Shown here one piece after another: positions 1 to 8,592 of a stretch of DNA of 64,000 bases (the stretch's first letter is position 1; every line of letters starts with the position of its first letter). Source of the stretch: Neobacillus rhizophilus (GTDB lineage Bacteria > Bacillota > Bacilli > Bacillales > Cytobacillaceae); NCBI RefSeq assembly GCF_018343535.1, contig NZ_JAGYPF010000005.1, forward strand, positions 496,001-560,000, in the 5' to 3' direction. The notes under the pieces were generated by a model. It was not told where the DNA came from. It did no database searches and saw only the letters and a list, made by a program, of their open reading frames with translations. A program made the position numbers and the translations under genes.

Positions 1-53
1 ATTGCAAACATATGTTCTGTATGGTAAAATTTAACATAGGGTAGGTGAAGAAA

Positions 54-1316
54 ATGAGTCTGAAAAAGCAGAAGAAAAAAGAGGCGTCTGGAGACATTCT
101 AATTAGAAAATTTCCATTGCGTTTAACTGAATGTGAAAGAGAATTGGTTGACAGATTAAGAATAGAATCTGCCAGACTTTGGAATGACATTTTGGATCTT
201 CATTGGTGGCTCTATGATGTTTACAAACTTTGGACGAATGCATCAGATAAGAAAAAATGGTTTAATGCTAAATCTCACACTCTTCATTCTCAAACCATCC
301 AAGCTATCATCGAATTACATGAAGAAACTTGTGAACGTACAAAAAAACAACGGGACGATGGAAATAAAAATTGGAAGTATCCATGGAAGTACAAGCGTTT
401 CTTCTCTGTAAAATACAAAAAATCAGCCATAAGTTTAGAATCAAATGGGTACTTAAAATTTAGTAATGGCGGAAAAGAAAAACCGCTGTATGTTAAAAAA
501 CCGAAGCATATTGATTTCGGTTCGATTAAGAATGCAGAGATCGTTTGGCACCGAAATGAATATTGGCTTCACTTGGGCGTGGAATTGACAAAAAGAGATA
601 AAGTGGCAGGTGAAAACAATGCTGGCGGAGATTTAGGTATCATTCACGCCATTACGCTTTCTAATGGTAAAAATCACTTCATCATTTCTGGAAAAGAGCT
701 TCGTTCTTTGCACCGATTAAGAAATAAAACTTTAGCAAAACTCCAAAAGAAAATTAGTAAAAAACAAAAAGGTTCCAATGCTCGTTATAAATTGATTCTT
801 CGCAAACGCCGTTTTTTAGAAAAAATGGAACGAAAAATCGAATACATCGAACATTGTATCTCTAAGCAAGTAGTGAATTGGTGCGAAGAGAACCAAATTA
901 AGACGCTTTTCATAGGTACACCTGAGGGTGTTCAAAGAGGAACGAAGAAAAAGAGAAAAACCAGAAATGAACAAAGGCAACAACTATCCAATTGGAGTTT
1001 CGGAAGGCTGACAAGATTAATCACCTATAAACTGAAATTGATCGGGACTGAGGTTATAATGCAAGAAGAGAGTTACACTTCAGGGACCTGCCCGAAATGT
1101 GGAACGTACTCTAAACAGAGTAGTCGTAATTTTAACTGTCCGTGTGGAGAAATAGGCCATCGTGATGTAGTGGGTGCTATAAACATATTGGACAAAGGGT
1201 TGAATAGGGGAATAACCAAAGGAAGAACCCTTCCTAAAATCGAAAATACAAAGTATCGTCGAGTGAATCTTGTACCGATTGTCAAAAGCAAGAAGTACAA
1301 GCTAACAGTGGCGTAG
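54..1316 (+). CDS. tnpB: TnpB-family RNA-guided nuclease (IS200/IS605 or IS1341 type)
   Basis: This 420-residue protein matches the TnpB architecture. A basic N-terminal half is followed by a split RuvC nuclease. The first catalytic Asp is in GGDLG near residue 193, the Glu in GTPEG near 291, and the last Asp in GHRDVVGAINI near 371. A Cys4 zinc finger (CPKC near 346-349 and CPC near 362-364) sits between the last two. TnpB is known to cut DNA guided by an RNA made from the 3' end of its own element. The ATG at 54 follows AGGTGA at good spacing; a GTG at 45 is possible. No tnpA is visible, but only 53 bases lie upstream. All catalytic residues are present, so it may be active. Confidence 0.9.
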   Translation: MSLKKQKKKEASGDILIRKFPLRLTECERELVDRLRIESARLWNDILDLHWWLYDVYKLWTNASDKKKWFNAKSHTLHSQTIQAIIELHEETCERTKKQRDDGNKNWKYPWKYKRFFSVKYKKSAISLESNGYLKFSNGGKEKPLYVKKPKHIDFGSIKNAEIVWHRNEYWLHLGVELTKRDKVAGENNAGGDLGIIHAITLSNGKNHFIISGKELRSLHRLRNKTLAKLQKKISKKQKGSNARYKLILRKRRFLEKMERKIEYIEHCISKQVVNWCEENQIKTLFIGTPEGVQRGTKKKRKTRNEQRQQLSNWSFGRLTRLITYKLKLIGTEVIMQEESYTSGTCPKCGTYSKQSSRNFNCPCGEIGHRDVVGAINILDKGLNRGITKGRTLPKIENTKYRRVNLVPIVKSKKYKLTVA

Positions 1317-1459
1317 TGCCTATGATTGGGCTGCGGTATGTGGTTTTAACCACATGTCGTAATGAACTGGAGAGGCCGTAAGACCCGGAGGCTCCGGCCG
1401 AAAGGCAACCTTGATGAAGGTTTGAAAAAGAATCCCCTGCATTTATGAGGAGAAGTCAA
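1317..1459 (+). ncRNA. Candidate omega-RNA / right end of the TnpB element
   Basis: Directly after tnpB lies a dense run of small hairpins. ATGTGGTT (1338-1345) pairs with AACCACAT (1348-1355). GGAG/CTCC pairs at 1387-1395. GCC-GAAA-GGC, a GNRA tetraloop, is at 1397-1406. AACCTT-GATG-AAGGTT is at 1407-1422. The block ends with AATCCCC and AAGTCAA, which resembles the right ends of IS1341-type elements as I remember them. TnpB guide RNAs usually include the 3' part of tnpB plus this right end, so the RNA probably begins inside the gene and the guide would start near 1460. Bases 1460-1713 hold no other gene that I can see. Confidence 0.55.
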
Positions 1460-1713
1460 GATAAGAACTGGGCAATTCCAATTAGAAGAGTGGAAGCCAG
1501 CATAGCAAAGAGCATTAAATAAACAATAATTTTTCTGGATTTTTTATTTTTCAAAAGAAATGCCTCCCTTAATTAAAGGTTTTATCTATATTGTACTTGT
1601 AAAAGCCCAAATGGACAACGGAACAACTCAGCAATTCAGGAAGGATTTATGAACTTTTTCACGAATAATGTTATTGTCGAATTTATGTTAAAATTGAAAA
1701 AAGGGGATTAGTA

Positions 1714-2127
1714 ATGATTAAAAAAATCGATCATATTGGAATTGCTGTAAAGTCTCTGGAGGCGACCCTTCCCTTTTATACGGAAGTGTTAAAGCTCCCG
1801 CTGTTAAAGATTGAAGAAGTGGCCAGCCAAAAGGTAAAGGTGGCATTTTTGCAGGCCGGCGAGACTAAGCTTGAGCTTCTCGAGCCAACTTCAGAGGAGA
1901 GTACGATTGCCAGCTTTATTGAAAAACGCGGCGAGGGCATTCACCATGTGGCTCTAGGGGTGGAATCGATTGAAGCAAGAATTGCCGAAATGAAAGAGCA
2001 AGGCATTCGAATGATTGATGAGGTGCCGAGGCCCGGAGCAGGCGGGGCAGATATTGCCTTCATGCATCCAAAGTCGGCATCGGGCGTTTTATTTGAGCTT
2101 TGTGAAAAGAAACAGACAAAGGGGTAA
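1714..2127 (+). CDS. mce: Methylmalonyl-CoA epimerase
   Basis: This 137-residue single-domain protein of the glyoxalase/VOC fold interconverts the (R) and (S) epimers of methylmalonyl-CoA. The fold opens with HIGIAV (His7). GIHHVALGV (His77/78) starts the second repeat and GVLFELCE (Glu128) closes it; these are the expected metal-ligand positions. Length is normal for the family. The ATG follows AAAGGGG. It lies 4 bases before the carboxylase beta subunit gene, the same pair as yqjC-yqjD in B. subtilis. It therefore probably acts in propionate, odd-chain or branched-chain carbon metabolism. Confidence 0.9.
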   Translation: MIKKIDHIGIAVKSLEATLPFYTEVLKLPLLKIEEVASQKVKVAFLQAGETKLELLEPTSEESTIASFIEKRGEGIHHVALGVESIEARIAEMKEQGIRMIDEVPRPGAGGADIAFMHPKSASGVLFELCEKKQTKG

Positions 2128-2131
2128 CAAA

Positions 2132-3679
2132 ATGGATATCTATGAAGTGTTAAACGAGCTGTATGACAAGCGCAGGGAGGTAGAACTCGGCGGCGGTGAT
2201 GAACGGATTGAAAAGCAGCATGAAAAAGGGAAGCTAACAGCCCGCGAGCGAATTGACCTGTTAGTGGATAAGGGGACGTTTGTGGAACTAAATCCATTTA
2301 TTGAGCACCGCACAAACGATTTTGGGATGGAAGACCAAAAGGGGCCTGGAGATGGCGTTGTTACTGGCTATGGAAAAGTGAATGGACGCCCGATCTATTT
2401 GTTTTCACAGGATTTTACTGTTTTTGGCGGCGCTTTGGGGGAAATGCATGCCAAAAAGATTGCTAATGTAATGGATTTGGCTGCCAAAAATGGCACCCCG
2501 TTTGTCGGCCTGAATGATTCCGGCGGCGCCCGCATTCAAGAAGGGGTTGTTTCCTTAGACGGGTATGGCCATATTTTTTATCGTAACTCCATTTATTCCG
2601 GAGTCATTCCGCAAATTTCTGTGATCATGGGTCCTTGTGCCGGCGGTGCCGTTTACTCACCGGCGATTACCGATTTTGTGTTCATGGTGGAAAAAACGAG
2701 CCAAATGTTCATTACCGGGCCGAAGGTTATTGAAACCGTTACCGGGGAGAAAATTTCGGCAGAAGACTTGGGCGGTGCCGGTGTACATAATACCATCAGC
2801 GGGAATGCTCATTTCCGCGGTGCAACCGAGGAAGAGGTATTGGCCAATGTGCGTAAGCTTCTAAGCTACTTGCCGCAGAATAATGAAGAAAAACCGCCAA
2901 GAGTGGAAGTGGCAGAAAAGGAAGATTACCGTCCTGATTTGACAGATGTGATTCCCTTTGATGCTGTCCGCCCATATGACGTACGAAATGTTATTGAACA
3001 GGTTGTTGACGCGGATTCCTTCATGGAAATTCACAAGGATTTTGCCAAAAATATTGTTGTTGGGTTTGCAAGAATTAAAGGGGAAACAGTCGGACTTGTT
3101 TGTAACCAGCCAAAAGTAATGGCCGGCGGTCTTGATATCGATTCTTCTGACAAAGCAGCACGATTCATTCGCACCTGCGATTCTTTTAATATCCCGATTA
3201 TCACCTTTGAAGATGTAACTGGCTTCTTTCCGGGCGTTAAGCAGGAGCATGGCGGCATCATCCGCCACGGGGCAAAAATTTTATTTGCTTATTCAGAAGC
3301 GACCGTTCCGAAGTTGACGGTAATTCTGCGTAAAGCCTACGGCGGCGCGTATGTGGCGCTTAACAGTAAGTCGATTGGGGCGGATCTTGTGTTTGCCTGG
3401 CCGAATGCGGAGATTGCCGTCATGGGTCCGCAGGGAGCAGCTAATATTATTTTCGCAAAGGAAATCCAAAACAGTGATAACCCCGAACAGACTAGGCAGC
3501 AAAAAATTGAGGAATACCGTGAGAAATTTGCGAACCCTTATGTAGCGGCATCCAGGGGTATGGTAGATGACGTCATTGACCCGCGCGAAACTAGAATCAA
3601 ATTAATCCAAGCTTTAGAAATGCTAAGGTCGAAGAAAGAATCGAGACCATATAAAAAGCACGGAAATATTCCGCTGTAG
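2132..3679 (+). CDS. mmdA: Acyl-CoA carboxylase carboxyltransferase (beta) subunit
   Basis: This 515-residue carboxyltransferase belongs to the propionyl-CoA carboxylase / methylmalonyl-CoA decarboxylase beta family (YqjD type). It carries the two crotonase-fold halves of the family. Gly-rich oxyanion segments are visible as SGGARIQEG and GGAVYSPA in the N half and GGAYVAL in the C half. The ATG at 2132 follows AAAGGGG; an upstream in-frame extension overlaps mce and is not needed. No biotin carboxylase or biotin carrier gene is adjacent, so the partner subunits must be encoded elsewhere. Whether it runs as carboxylase or decarboxylase cannot be told from sequence. Confidence 0.88.
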   Translation: MDIYEVLNELYDKRREVELGGGDERIEKQHEKGKLTARERIDLLVDKGTFVELNPFIEHRTNDFGMEDQKGPGDGVVTGYGKVNGRPIYLFSQDFTVFGGALGEMHAKKIANVMDLAAKNGTPFVGLNDSGGARIQEGVVSLDGYGHIFYRNSIYSGVIPQISVIMGPCAGGAVYSPAITDFVFMVEKTSQMFITGPKVIETVTGEKISAEDLGGAGVHNTISGNAHFRGATEEEVLANVRKLLSYLPQNNEEKPPRVEVAEKEDYRPDLTDVIPFDAVRPYDVRNVIEQVVDADSFMEIHKDFAKNIVVGFARIKGETVGLVCNQPKVMAGGLDIDSSDKAARFIRTCDSFNIPIITFEDVTGFFPGVKQEHGGIIRHGAKILFAYSEATVPKLTVILRKAYGGAYVALNSKSIGADLVFAWPNAEIAVMGPQGAANIIFAKEIQNSDNPEQTRQQKIEEYREKFANPYVAASRGMVDDVIDPRETRIKLIQALEMLRSKKESRPYKKHGNIPL

Positions 3680-3687
3680 ATTTTTTC

Positions 3688-3712
3688 AGGACCATTTTTA
3701 ATGGTCCTTTCA
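3688..3712 (+). terminator. Terminator after mmdA
   Basis: AGGACCAT (3688-3695) pairs with ATGGTCCT (3701-3708), followed by a T-rich stretch. It ends the mce-mmdA transcript. Confidence 0.75.
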
Positions 3713-3779
3713 TTTGTAGACTCATTTGAAAAAAAGGTATACTGAAAAAGTAAAGTACATATATTGGAGGCTTCGGCAA

Positions 3780-4901
3780 ATGATTAACCAAGAACGTCTT
3801 TTAAATGAATTTTTAGAACTGGTTCAAATTGATTCGGAAACTAAACATGAGGCCGAAATTGCTAAAGTGTTGAAGAAAAAGTTCAGTGACCTGGGACTAG
3901 ACGTATATGAGGATGATACAACAGGCGTTACCGGACATGGCGCCGGCAACTTAGTCTGCACCCTTGCGGCAACGAAAGAAGGAGTAGACCCAATTTATTT
4001 TACTTCTCATATGGATACGGTTGTGCCTGCTAAAGGAGTTAAGCCTTCGATTAAAGACGGTTATGTTGTGACCGATGGAACGACTATTCTTGGAGCAGAT
4101 GACAAAACAGGTTTGTCCGTTATGTTAGAAGTGATTCGAATCTTGAAGGAACAAAACATTGAACATGGACAAATTCAATTCGTGATTACCGCTGGGGAAG
4201 AATCCGGCCTTGTCGGGGCAAAAGCTTTGGATCCGTCATTGGTTAAGGCCAAATATGGCTACGCGCTTGACAGCGACGGGTTAGTCGGAAACGTGGTTGT
4301 GGCCGCACCGACCCAGGCGAAGATTAAAACGGTTATCTATGGAAAAACAGCCCATGCGGGGGTTGCACCGGAAAAAGGTGTTTCTGCCATTACGATTGCG
4401 GCAAAGTCTATCGCGAGAATGCCATTAGGGCGAATTGACCACGAGACAACTGCTAATATTGGACGCTTTGAGGGCGGCCAAGCGACAAACATTGTCTGCG
4501 ACAGGGTTGACATTTTGGCTGAAGCCCGTTCATTGATTCCCGAAAAAATGGAAGCACAGGCTGCGAAAATGAAGGAAGCCTTTGAAACGGTTGCTTCGGA
4601 AATGGGCGGCCGCGCTGAGGTGAATGTAGAAGTGATGTATCCGGGCTTCAAATTTGGCGAAGGTGACCAGGTAGTGGAAATCGCCCGTAAAGCAGCTGCT
4701 AAAATTGGCCGCAGCTGCGAGTTGCAGCACAGCGGCGGCGGCAGCGACGCCAACGTCATCGCAGGCTTCGGCATTCCAACAGTGAACCTTGCTGTCGGGT
4801 ACGAAGAAATCCACACTACCAATGAGCGCATGCCGATTGAAGAGCTTTACAAGCTTGGGGAAATGGTACTGGCGATCATTGATGAAGTGACAAATCAATA
4901 A
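3780..4901 (+). CDS. yqjE: M20-family tripeptidase (peptidase T-like, YqjE)
   Basis: This 373-residue cytosolic aminopeptidase of the M20 di-zinc family resembles PepT. The zinc-site motifs are intact: SHMDTV (His77, Asp79), LGADDKTG (bridging Asp near 107), AGEESG (catalytic and ligand Glu near 140-141), and YALDSDG (Asp near 164). The dimerisation lid lies in the middle third. The ATG at 3780 follows GGAGG. It comes after the mmdA terminator and has its own terminator. B. subtilis has yqjE at the same place. Substrate specificity (tripeptides) is inferred from the family. Confidence 0.88.
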   Translation: MINQERLLNEFLELVQIDSETKHEAEIAKVLKKKFSDLGLDVYEDDTTGVTGHGAGNLVCTLAATKEGVDPIYFTSHMDTVVPAKGVKPSIKDGYVVTDGTTILGADDKTGLSVMLEVIRILKEQNIEHGQIQFVITAGEESGLVGAKALDPSLVKAKYGYALDSDGLVGNVVVAAPTQAKIKTVIYGKTAHAGVAPEKGVSAITIAAKSIARMPLGRIDHETTANIGRFEGGQATNIVCDRVDILAEARSLIPEKMEAQAAKMKEAFETVASEMGGRAEVNVEVMYPGFKFGEGDQVVEIARKAAAKIGRSCELQHSGGGSDANVIAGFGIPTVNLAVGYEEIHTTNERMPIEELYKLGEMVLAIIDEVTNQ

Positions 4902-4912
4902 GTTAATTTGAG

Positions 4913-4946
4913 GGGAGAGCCTTGGTTTTTAGGGTTCTCCTTTTCT
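4913..4946 (+). terminator. Terminator after yqjE
   Basis: GGAGAGCC pairs with GGGTTCTCC (allowing G-T pairs), followed by TTTTCTTT. Confidence 0.65.
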
Positions 4947-5010
4947 TTAAAAGGTTATACTGTCAAAATTGGTTCAAATTTATCCAAAGGGTGTTACAAG
5001 CGTAGCAGGT

Positions 5011-5510
5011 GGTAAAAATAGCGGCCCTATTTTGCCCGAAGAGGAGTTGCAAGAGGGCTGGCGGTAAAAATAGCGGCCTTATTTTGCCCGAAGAGGAGTT
5101 ATAGGAGGGCTGGCGGTAAAAATAGCGCGCGCCTTATTTTGTCCGAAGAGGAGTTGCAAGAGGACCGGCGGTAAAATAGCGGCCTTATTTTGCCCGAAGA
5201 GGAGTTGCAAGAGGGCTGGTGGTAAAAATAGCGGCCCTATTTTGCCCGAAGAGGAGTTGCAAGAGGGCCGGCGGTAAAAATAGCGGCCTTATTTTGCCCG
5301 AAGAGGAGTTATAGGAGGGCTGGCGGTAAAAATAGCGGCCCTATTTTGCCCGAAGAGGAGTTGCAAGAGGGTCGGCGGTAAAATAGCGGCCTTATTTTGC
5401 CCGAAGAGGAGTTGCAAGAGGGTCGGCGGTAAAATAGCGGCCTTATTTTGCCCGAAGAGGAGTTGCAAGCGAGCCAGCGGTAAAAATAGTGCCCCTATTT
5501 TGCCCAAAAA
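5011..5510. repeat. Tandem array of about ten 52-bp units, each with a small palindrome
   Basis: Units begin with GGTAAAA at 5011, 5063, 5115, 5170, 5221, 5273, 5325, 5377, 5428 and 5479, a period of 51-55 bases. Each unit contains an AAAATAG/CTATTTT palindrome around CGGCC, followed by TTTTGCCCGAAGAGGAG. Units 1-2 and 5-6 share private variants (GTTGCAAG then GTTATAGGAG), which points to a larger duplication of about 210 bases. Unit length is not constant, so no reading frame is kept. The array fills most of the 0.7 kb gap between yqjE and dinB; the rest of the gap shows nothing else I recognise. Confidence 0.95.
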
Positions 5511-5630
5511 GGTCATCCAGAAAAGCCTCCGGTAAAATTTGAAAAGAATCCATCCATTCCCAAGCACCCAGCTCAGTGGTGTATAATAAAGGAAAACGAG
5601 AACCCAAAACTTATAAGGGATGTGCCTTTC

Positions 5631-6899
5631 ATGAAGGAAATGTACCCAAAAAACGGGCGGGTCATTTTACATGTGGATATGAATAGCTTTTATGCCTCCG
5701 TGGAGATGGCGTACGATCCTTCGCTAAAAGGAAAGCCGCTTGCCATCGCCGGAAACGTTGAGGAGCGCAGAGGAATTATCGTCACATGCAGCTATGAAGC
5801 GCGAAAATTTGGCGTGAAAACAACGATGCCCCTTTGGGAAGCGAAAAAGCTATGCCCGCAGCTGATTGTCAAATCACCTAATTTTGACCGCTACCGGGCG
5901 GCCTCGATGGGCATGTTTGTTATCCTCAGACAGTACACAGACCTAGTTGAGCCAGTATCCATTGACGAGGGCTATATGGATATTACCGAAAGCTTTGAGT
6001 TCGGCAGTCCTATCGAAATCGCCCAAACCATTCAAAAAAGAATCCTTGAGCAGCTAGATTTACCCTGCAGCATCGGGATTGCCCCTAATAAATTTTTGGC
6101 TAAGACGGCTTCTGATATGAAAAAACCGATGGGAATCACGATTCTTCGCAAGCGTGATATTCCCTCCAAACTCTGGCCTTTAAATACAAACGAAATGCAC
6201 GGTGTGGGTAAAAAGACAGCCGAAAAACTAAAAACCATCGGCATTCAAACCATTGGCGAACTGGCAAAAGCCAATGATATTCAGCTAAAAACACTGCTTG
6301 GCATCAATGGTATTCGTTTAAAAGAGCGGGCAAATGGAAATGACCACCGGCCTGTCGACCCGGAGTCGATTGATGAATTTAAAAGCATCGGCAATTCCAC
6401 CACCCTGCCACGAGACGTCAGTAACCAGCAGGAGCTATTTCATGTCTTGGAATCGCTCGCGGAAACTGTTTCAGTTAGGCTGAAACGAAAAAATGTCCTG
6501 GCAACTACCATTGGTATAACCATTCGTTACAAAGATCGAAAGACCATCACCCGAAGTAAGAAACTAGCTAATCCAATCGCCCAAAAAGAGGAACTTGCTT
6601 CATTAGCCAAGCAGCTTCTATTAAAACATTGGAGCGGGGACCCGGTTAGATTGTTAGGAATCACTGGAACTGACCTAGTGGAACATGACAACGCTTATAA
6701 ACAGCTGGATTTGTTTTCCTATGAAAAGGACGCCAAAAAAGAGCCGCTTCTTAAAACCCTTTCCAGCCTTCGTGACAAATATGGAAAAAATATTATCGAA
6801 ACCGCGGGCACTCACCATTCCGATTCTGACGAAAACCGAGGTACTGCGACTAGCTTTAATAAAGATTTTTTACAAAAAAACAAAGAAAGCTCCCCTTAG
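5631..6899 (+). CDS. dinB: Y-family DNA polymerase IV (YqjH)
   Basis: This 422-residue error-prone lesion-bypass polymerase has the full Y-family layout. HVDMNSFYASVE (metal Asp16) and VSIDEGYMDIT (catalytic Asp/Glu near 110) form the palm. Helix-hairpin-helix DNA-binding segments lie near GVGKKTAEKLKTIGI. A little-finger domain follows, and a beta-clamp binding motif QLDLF is near the C-terminus. The ATG at 5631 is preferred over GTG 5622 because AAGGGA is spaced correctly for the ATG. No LexA box is visible upstream, unlike the second polymerase at 15583. It corresponds to B. subtilis polY1. Confidence 0.92.
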   Translation: MKEMYPKNGRVILHVDMNSFYASVEMAYDPSLKGKPLAIAGNVEERRGIIVTCSYEARKFGVKTTMPLWEAKKLCPQLIVKSPNFDRYRAASMGMFVILRQYTDLVEPVSIDEGYMDITESFEFGSPIEIAQTIQKRILEQLDLPCSIGIAPNKFLAKTASDMKKPMGITILRKRDIPSKLWPLNTNEMHGVGKKTAEKLKTIGIQTIGELAKANDIQLKTLLGINGIRLKERANGNDHRPVDPESIDEFKSIGNSTTLPRDVSNQQELFHVLESLAETVSVRLKRKNVLATTIGITIRYKDRKTITRSKKLANPIAQKEELASLAKQLLLKHWSGDPVRLLGITGTDLVEHDNAYKQLDLFSYEKDAKKEPLLKTLSSLRDKYGKNIIETAGTHHSDSDENRGTATSFNKDFLQKNKESSP

Positions 6900-6925
6900 C
6901 CTTATAAGAAGCCAAGCGGAGCTTT
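6888..6925. terminator. Bidirectional terminator between dinB and zwf
   Basis: AAAGCTCC pairs with GGAGCTTT across the end of dinB, followed by a T-rich run. It lies between two convergent genes and can serve both. Confidence 0.7.
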
Positions 6926-6930
6926 TGTTT

Positions 6931-8424
6931 TTATTTACAAATATCAACATACATATCGGACACTGGCCACCAGAAAAATCCATCCTTTTCCAACAGCTCG
7001 TCTGCCGCTTTAGGTCCCATTGATCCGGATTCATAATTTGGATATTCTGCTTTCTGGTTTTCCCAAACTTTAGAGATTTTATCGACAAACGCCCAAGAGT
7101 AGGCCACTTCATCCCAATGAGTGAAGTTTGTGGCATCACCGCGCATGCAATCATATAGCAGCTTTTCGTAGCCTTCAGGTGTGTTCATGGCATGGATACC
7201 GGTATTGGCAAAGCTCAGTTTTACTTCCTGAGCTTCCAAGTGGCCGCCCGCTTTTTTGGCATTGAGATGCAGGGTAATTCCTTCTTCCGGCTGAACGTGA
7301 ATGACCAATAGGTTTGGATTCAGCATTTTTTCCGTCTGATAATACAAATTCATCGGGATGTCTTTAAATTGGACAACAATTTTAGTTGTTTTGGAAGTCA
7401 TTCTTTTTCCTGTTCGAATGTAAAAAGGAACACCGGCCCAGCGGAAATTGTCAATCATGATTTTCCCGGCTACGAAGGTTTCGGTATTGGATCCCTGATC
7501 CACATTCGGTTCATCACGGTACCTTGGAACCGACTTTTCGGAAATTGTTCCCTCACCATACTGCCCGCGGACAAAATATTCTTTTACCTGCTCACCTTCT
7601 ACAGAACGTAATGCCCGGAAAACACGAACTTTTTCAGACCGAATCTCATCCGTTGTCAGTTTGATTGGCGGCTCCATCGCCAGCAAGGCGACCATTTGCA
7701 TCATATGGTTTTGCACCATATCCCTTAGTGCGCCGCTTGATTCATAATAGCGGCCCCGTTCTTCGACACCGAGCGTTTCGCTGGAGGTCACTTGAATATT
7801 GGATATATAGCGGTTATTCCAAAGCGGTTCAAAGATAGCATTAGCAAAACGAATTACCTCAATATTGCGGACCATTTCTTTGCCTAAATAGTGGTCAATC
7901 CGGTAAATTTCATTTTCAGAGAAAGCAGTCCTGATTTGCTTGTTTAATTCCATTGCCGATTCGAGGTCATGTCCAAACGGTTTTTCAATGACAAGCCGCT
8001 TGTAGCCTTTTACATCGGTAAGGCCGTCTGATTTTAAATGAAGGGCAATCGGTCCGAAGAACTCAGGAGCCATAGCCAGATAGAAAATGCGGTTGCCTTC
8101 AAGGCCGTAGTGACCGTCTATTTCATCCGCCAGTTTTTTTAATGCGGCATAGGAATTGGAATCCGCCACATCGTGACTTTGATAGTAGAAGTGGGACACA
8201 AACTCATCAAGGTTTGGCTTTTCTCCTAATGACGCAGTGACAGAATCCTTAACGGACTGCTTGAATTTTTCATGCGATTGCTGGGTTCTGGCAATCCCAA
8301 TCACGGCAAATTTGTCTAAACGGCCGCGTTCATATAATCGATAAAGGGATGGAAACAGCTTTCGTTTGGATAAATCCCCGGTTGCTCCAAAAATCATGAT
8401 TAATGATGACAGATTTTGATCCAT
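6931..8424 (-). CDS. zwf: Glucose-6-phosphate dehydrogenase
   Basis: This 497-residue enzyme oxidises glucose-6-phosphate to 6-phosphogluconolactone with reduction of NADP+, the entry to the pentose phosphate pathway. The N-terminal dinucleotide-binding motif is FGATGDLSKRKLFPSLY. The active-site signature is RIDHYLGKE, near residue 175. Length is normal. Transcribed away from rnz across a 168-base divergent gap. The same order (zwf next to rnz) is found in B. subtilis. Confidence 0.95.
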   Translation of the reverse strand: MDQNLSSLIMIFGATGDLSKRKLFPSLYRLYERGRLDKFAVIGIARTQQSHEKFKQSVKDSVTASLGEKPNLDEFVSHFYYQSHDVADSNSYAALKKLADEIDGHYGLEGNRIFYLAMAPEFFGPIALHLKSDGLTDVKGYKRLVIEKPFGHDLESAMELNKQIRTAFSENEIYRIDHYLGKEMVRNIEVIRFANAIFEPLWNNRYISNIQVTSSETLGVEERGRYYESSGALRDMVQNHMMQMVALLAMEPPIKLTTDEIRSEKVRVFRALRSVEGEQVKEYFVRGQYGEGTISEKSVPRYRDEPNVDQGSNTETFVAGKIMIDNFRWAGVPFYIRTGKRMTSKTTKIVVQFKDIPMNLYYQTEKMLNPNLLVIHVQPEEGITLHLNAKKAGGHLEAQEVKLSFANTGIHAMNTPEGYEKLLYDCMRGDATNFTHWDEVAYSWAFVDKISKVWENQKAEYPNYESGSMGPKAADELLEKDGFFWWPVSDMYVDICK

Positions 8425-8592
8425 TATGTATAAACCTCTTTCCTAGCGATAATAGCTTTTATATATCTTAGATTTCGCTAATATCTAAAATAGCATGTAT
8501 CATTTTTGGAGGAAACAAATAAGCATTGGTTTATACTTTATGATATAGTAACGATAATGAAAAGTGGTACGGAGAAGAGAGGAGTTTTTACT

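Noticed and set aside
4337..4831. Minus-strand 164-residue frame opposite yqjE
   Set aside because: It is antisense to a strong M20 peptidase gene and carries no recognisable domain or ribosome site.
5011..5510. CRISPR array
   Set aside because: Units are contiguous and diverge only by point changes; there are no unique spacers and no cas genes.
5289..5567. Minus-strand frame of 92 residues with a 17-residue repeat
   Set aside because: It is a by-product of the 52-bp DNA repeat. Unit lengths vary by 1-4 bases, so the frame is lost in the rest of the array, and there is no ribosome site.
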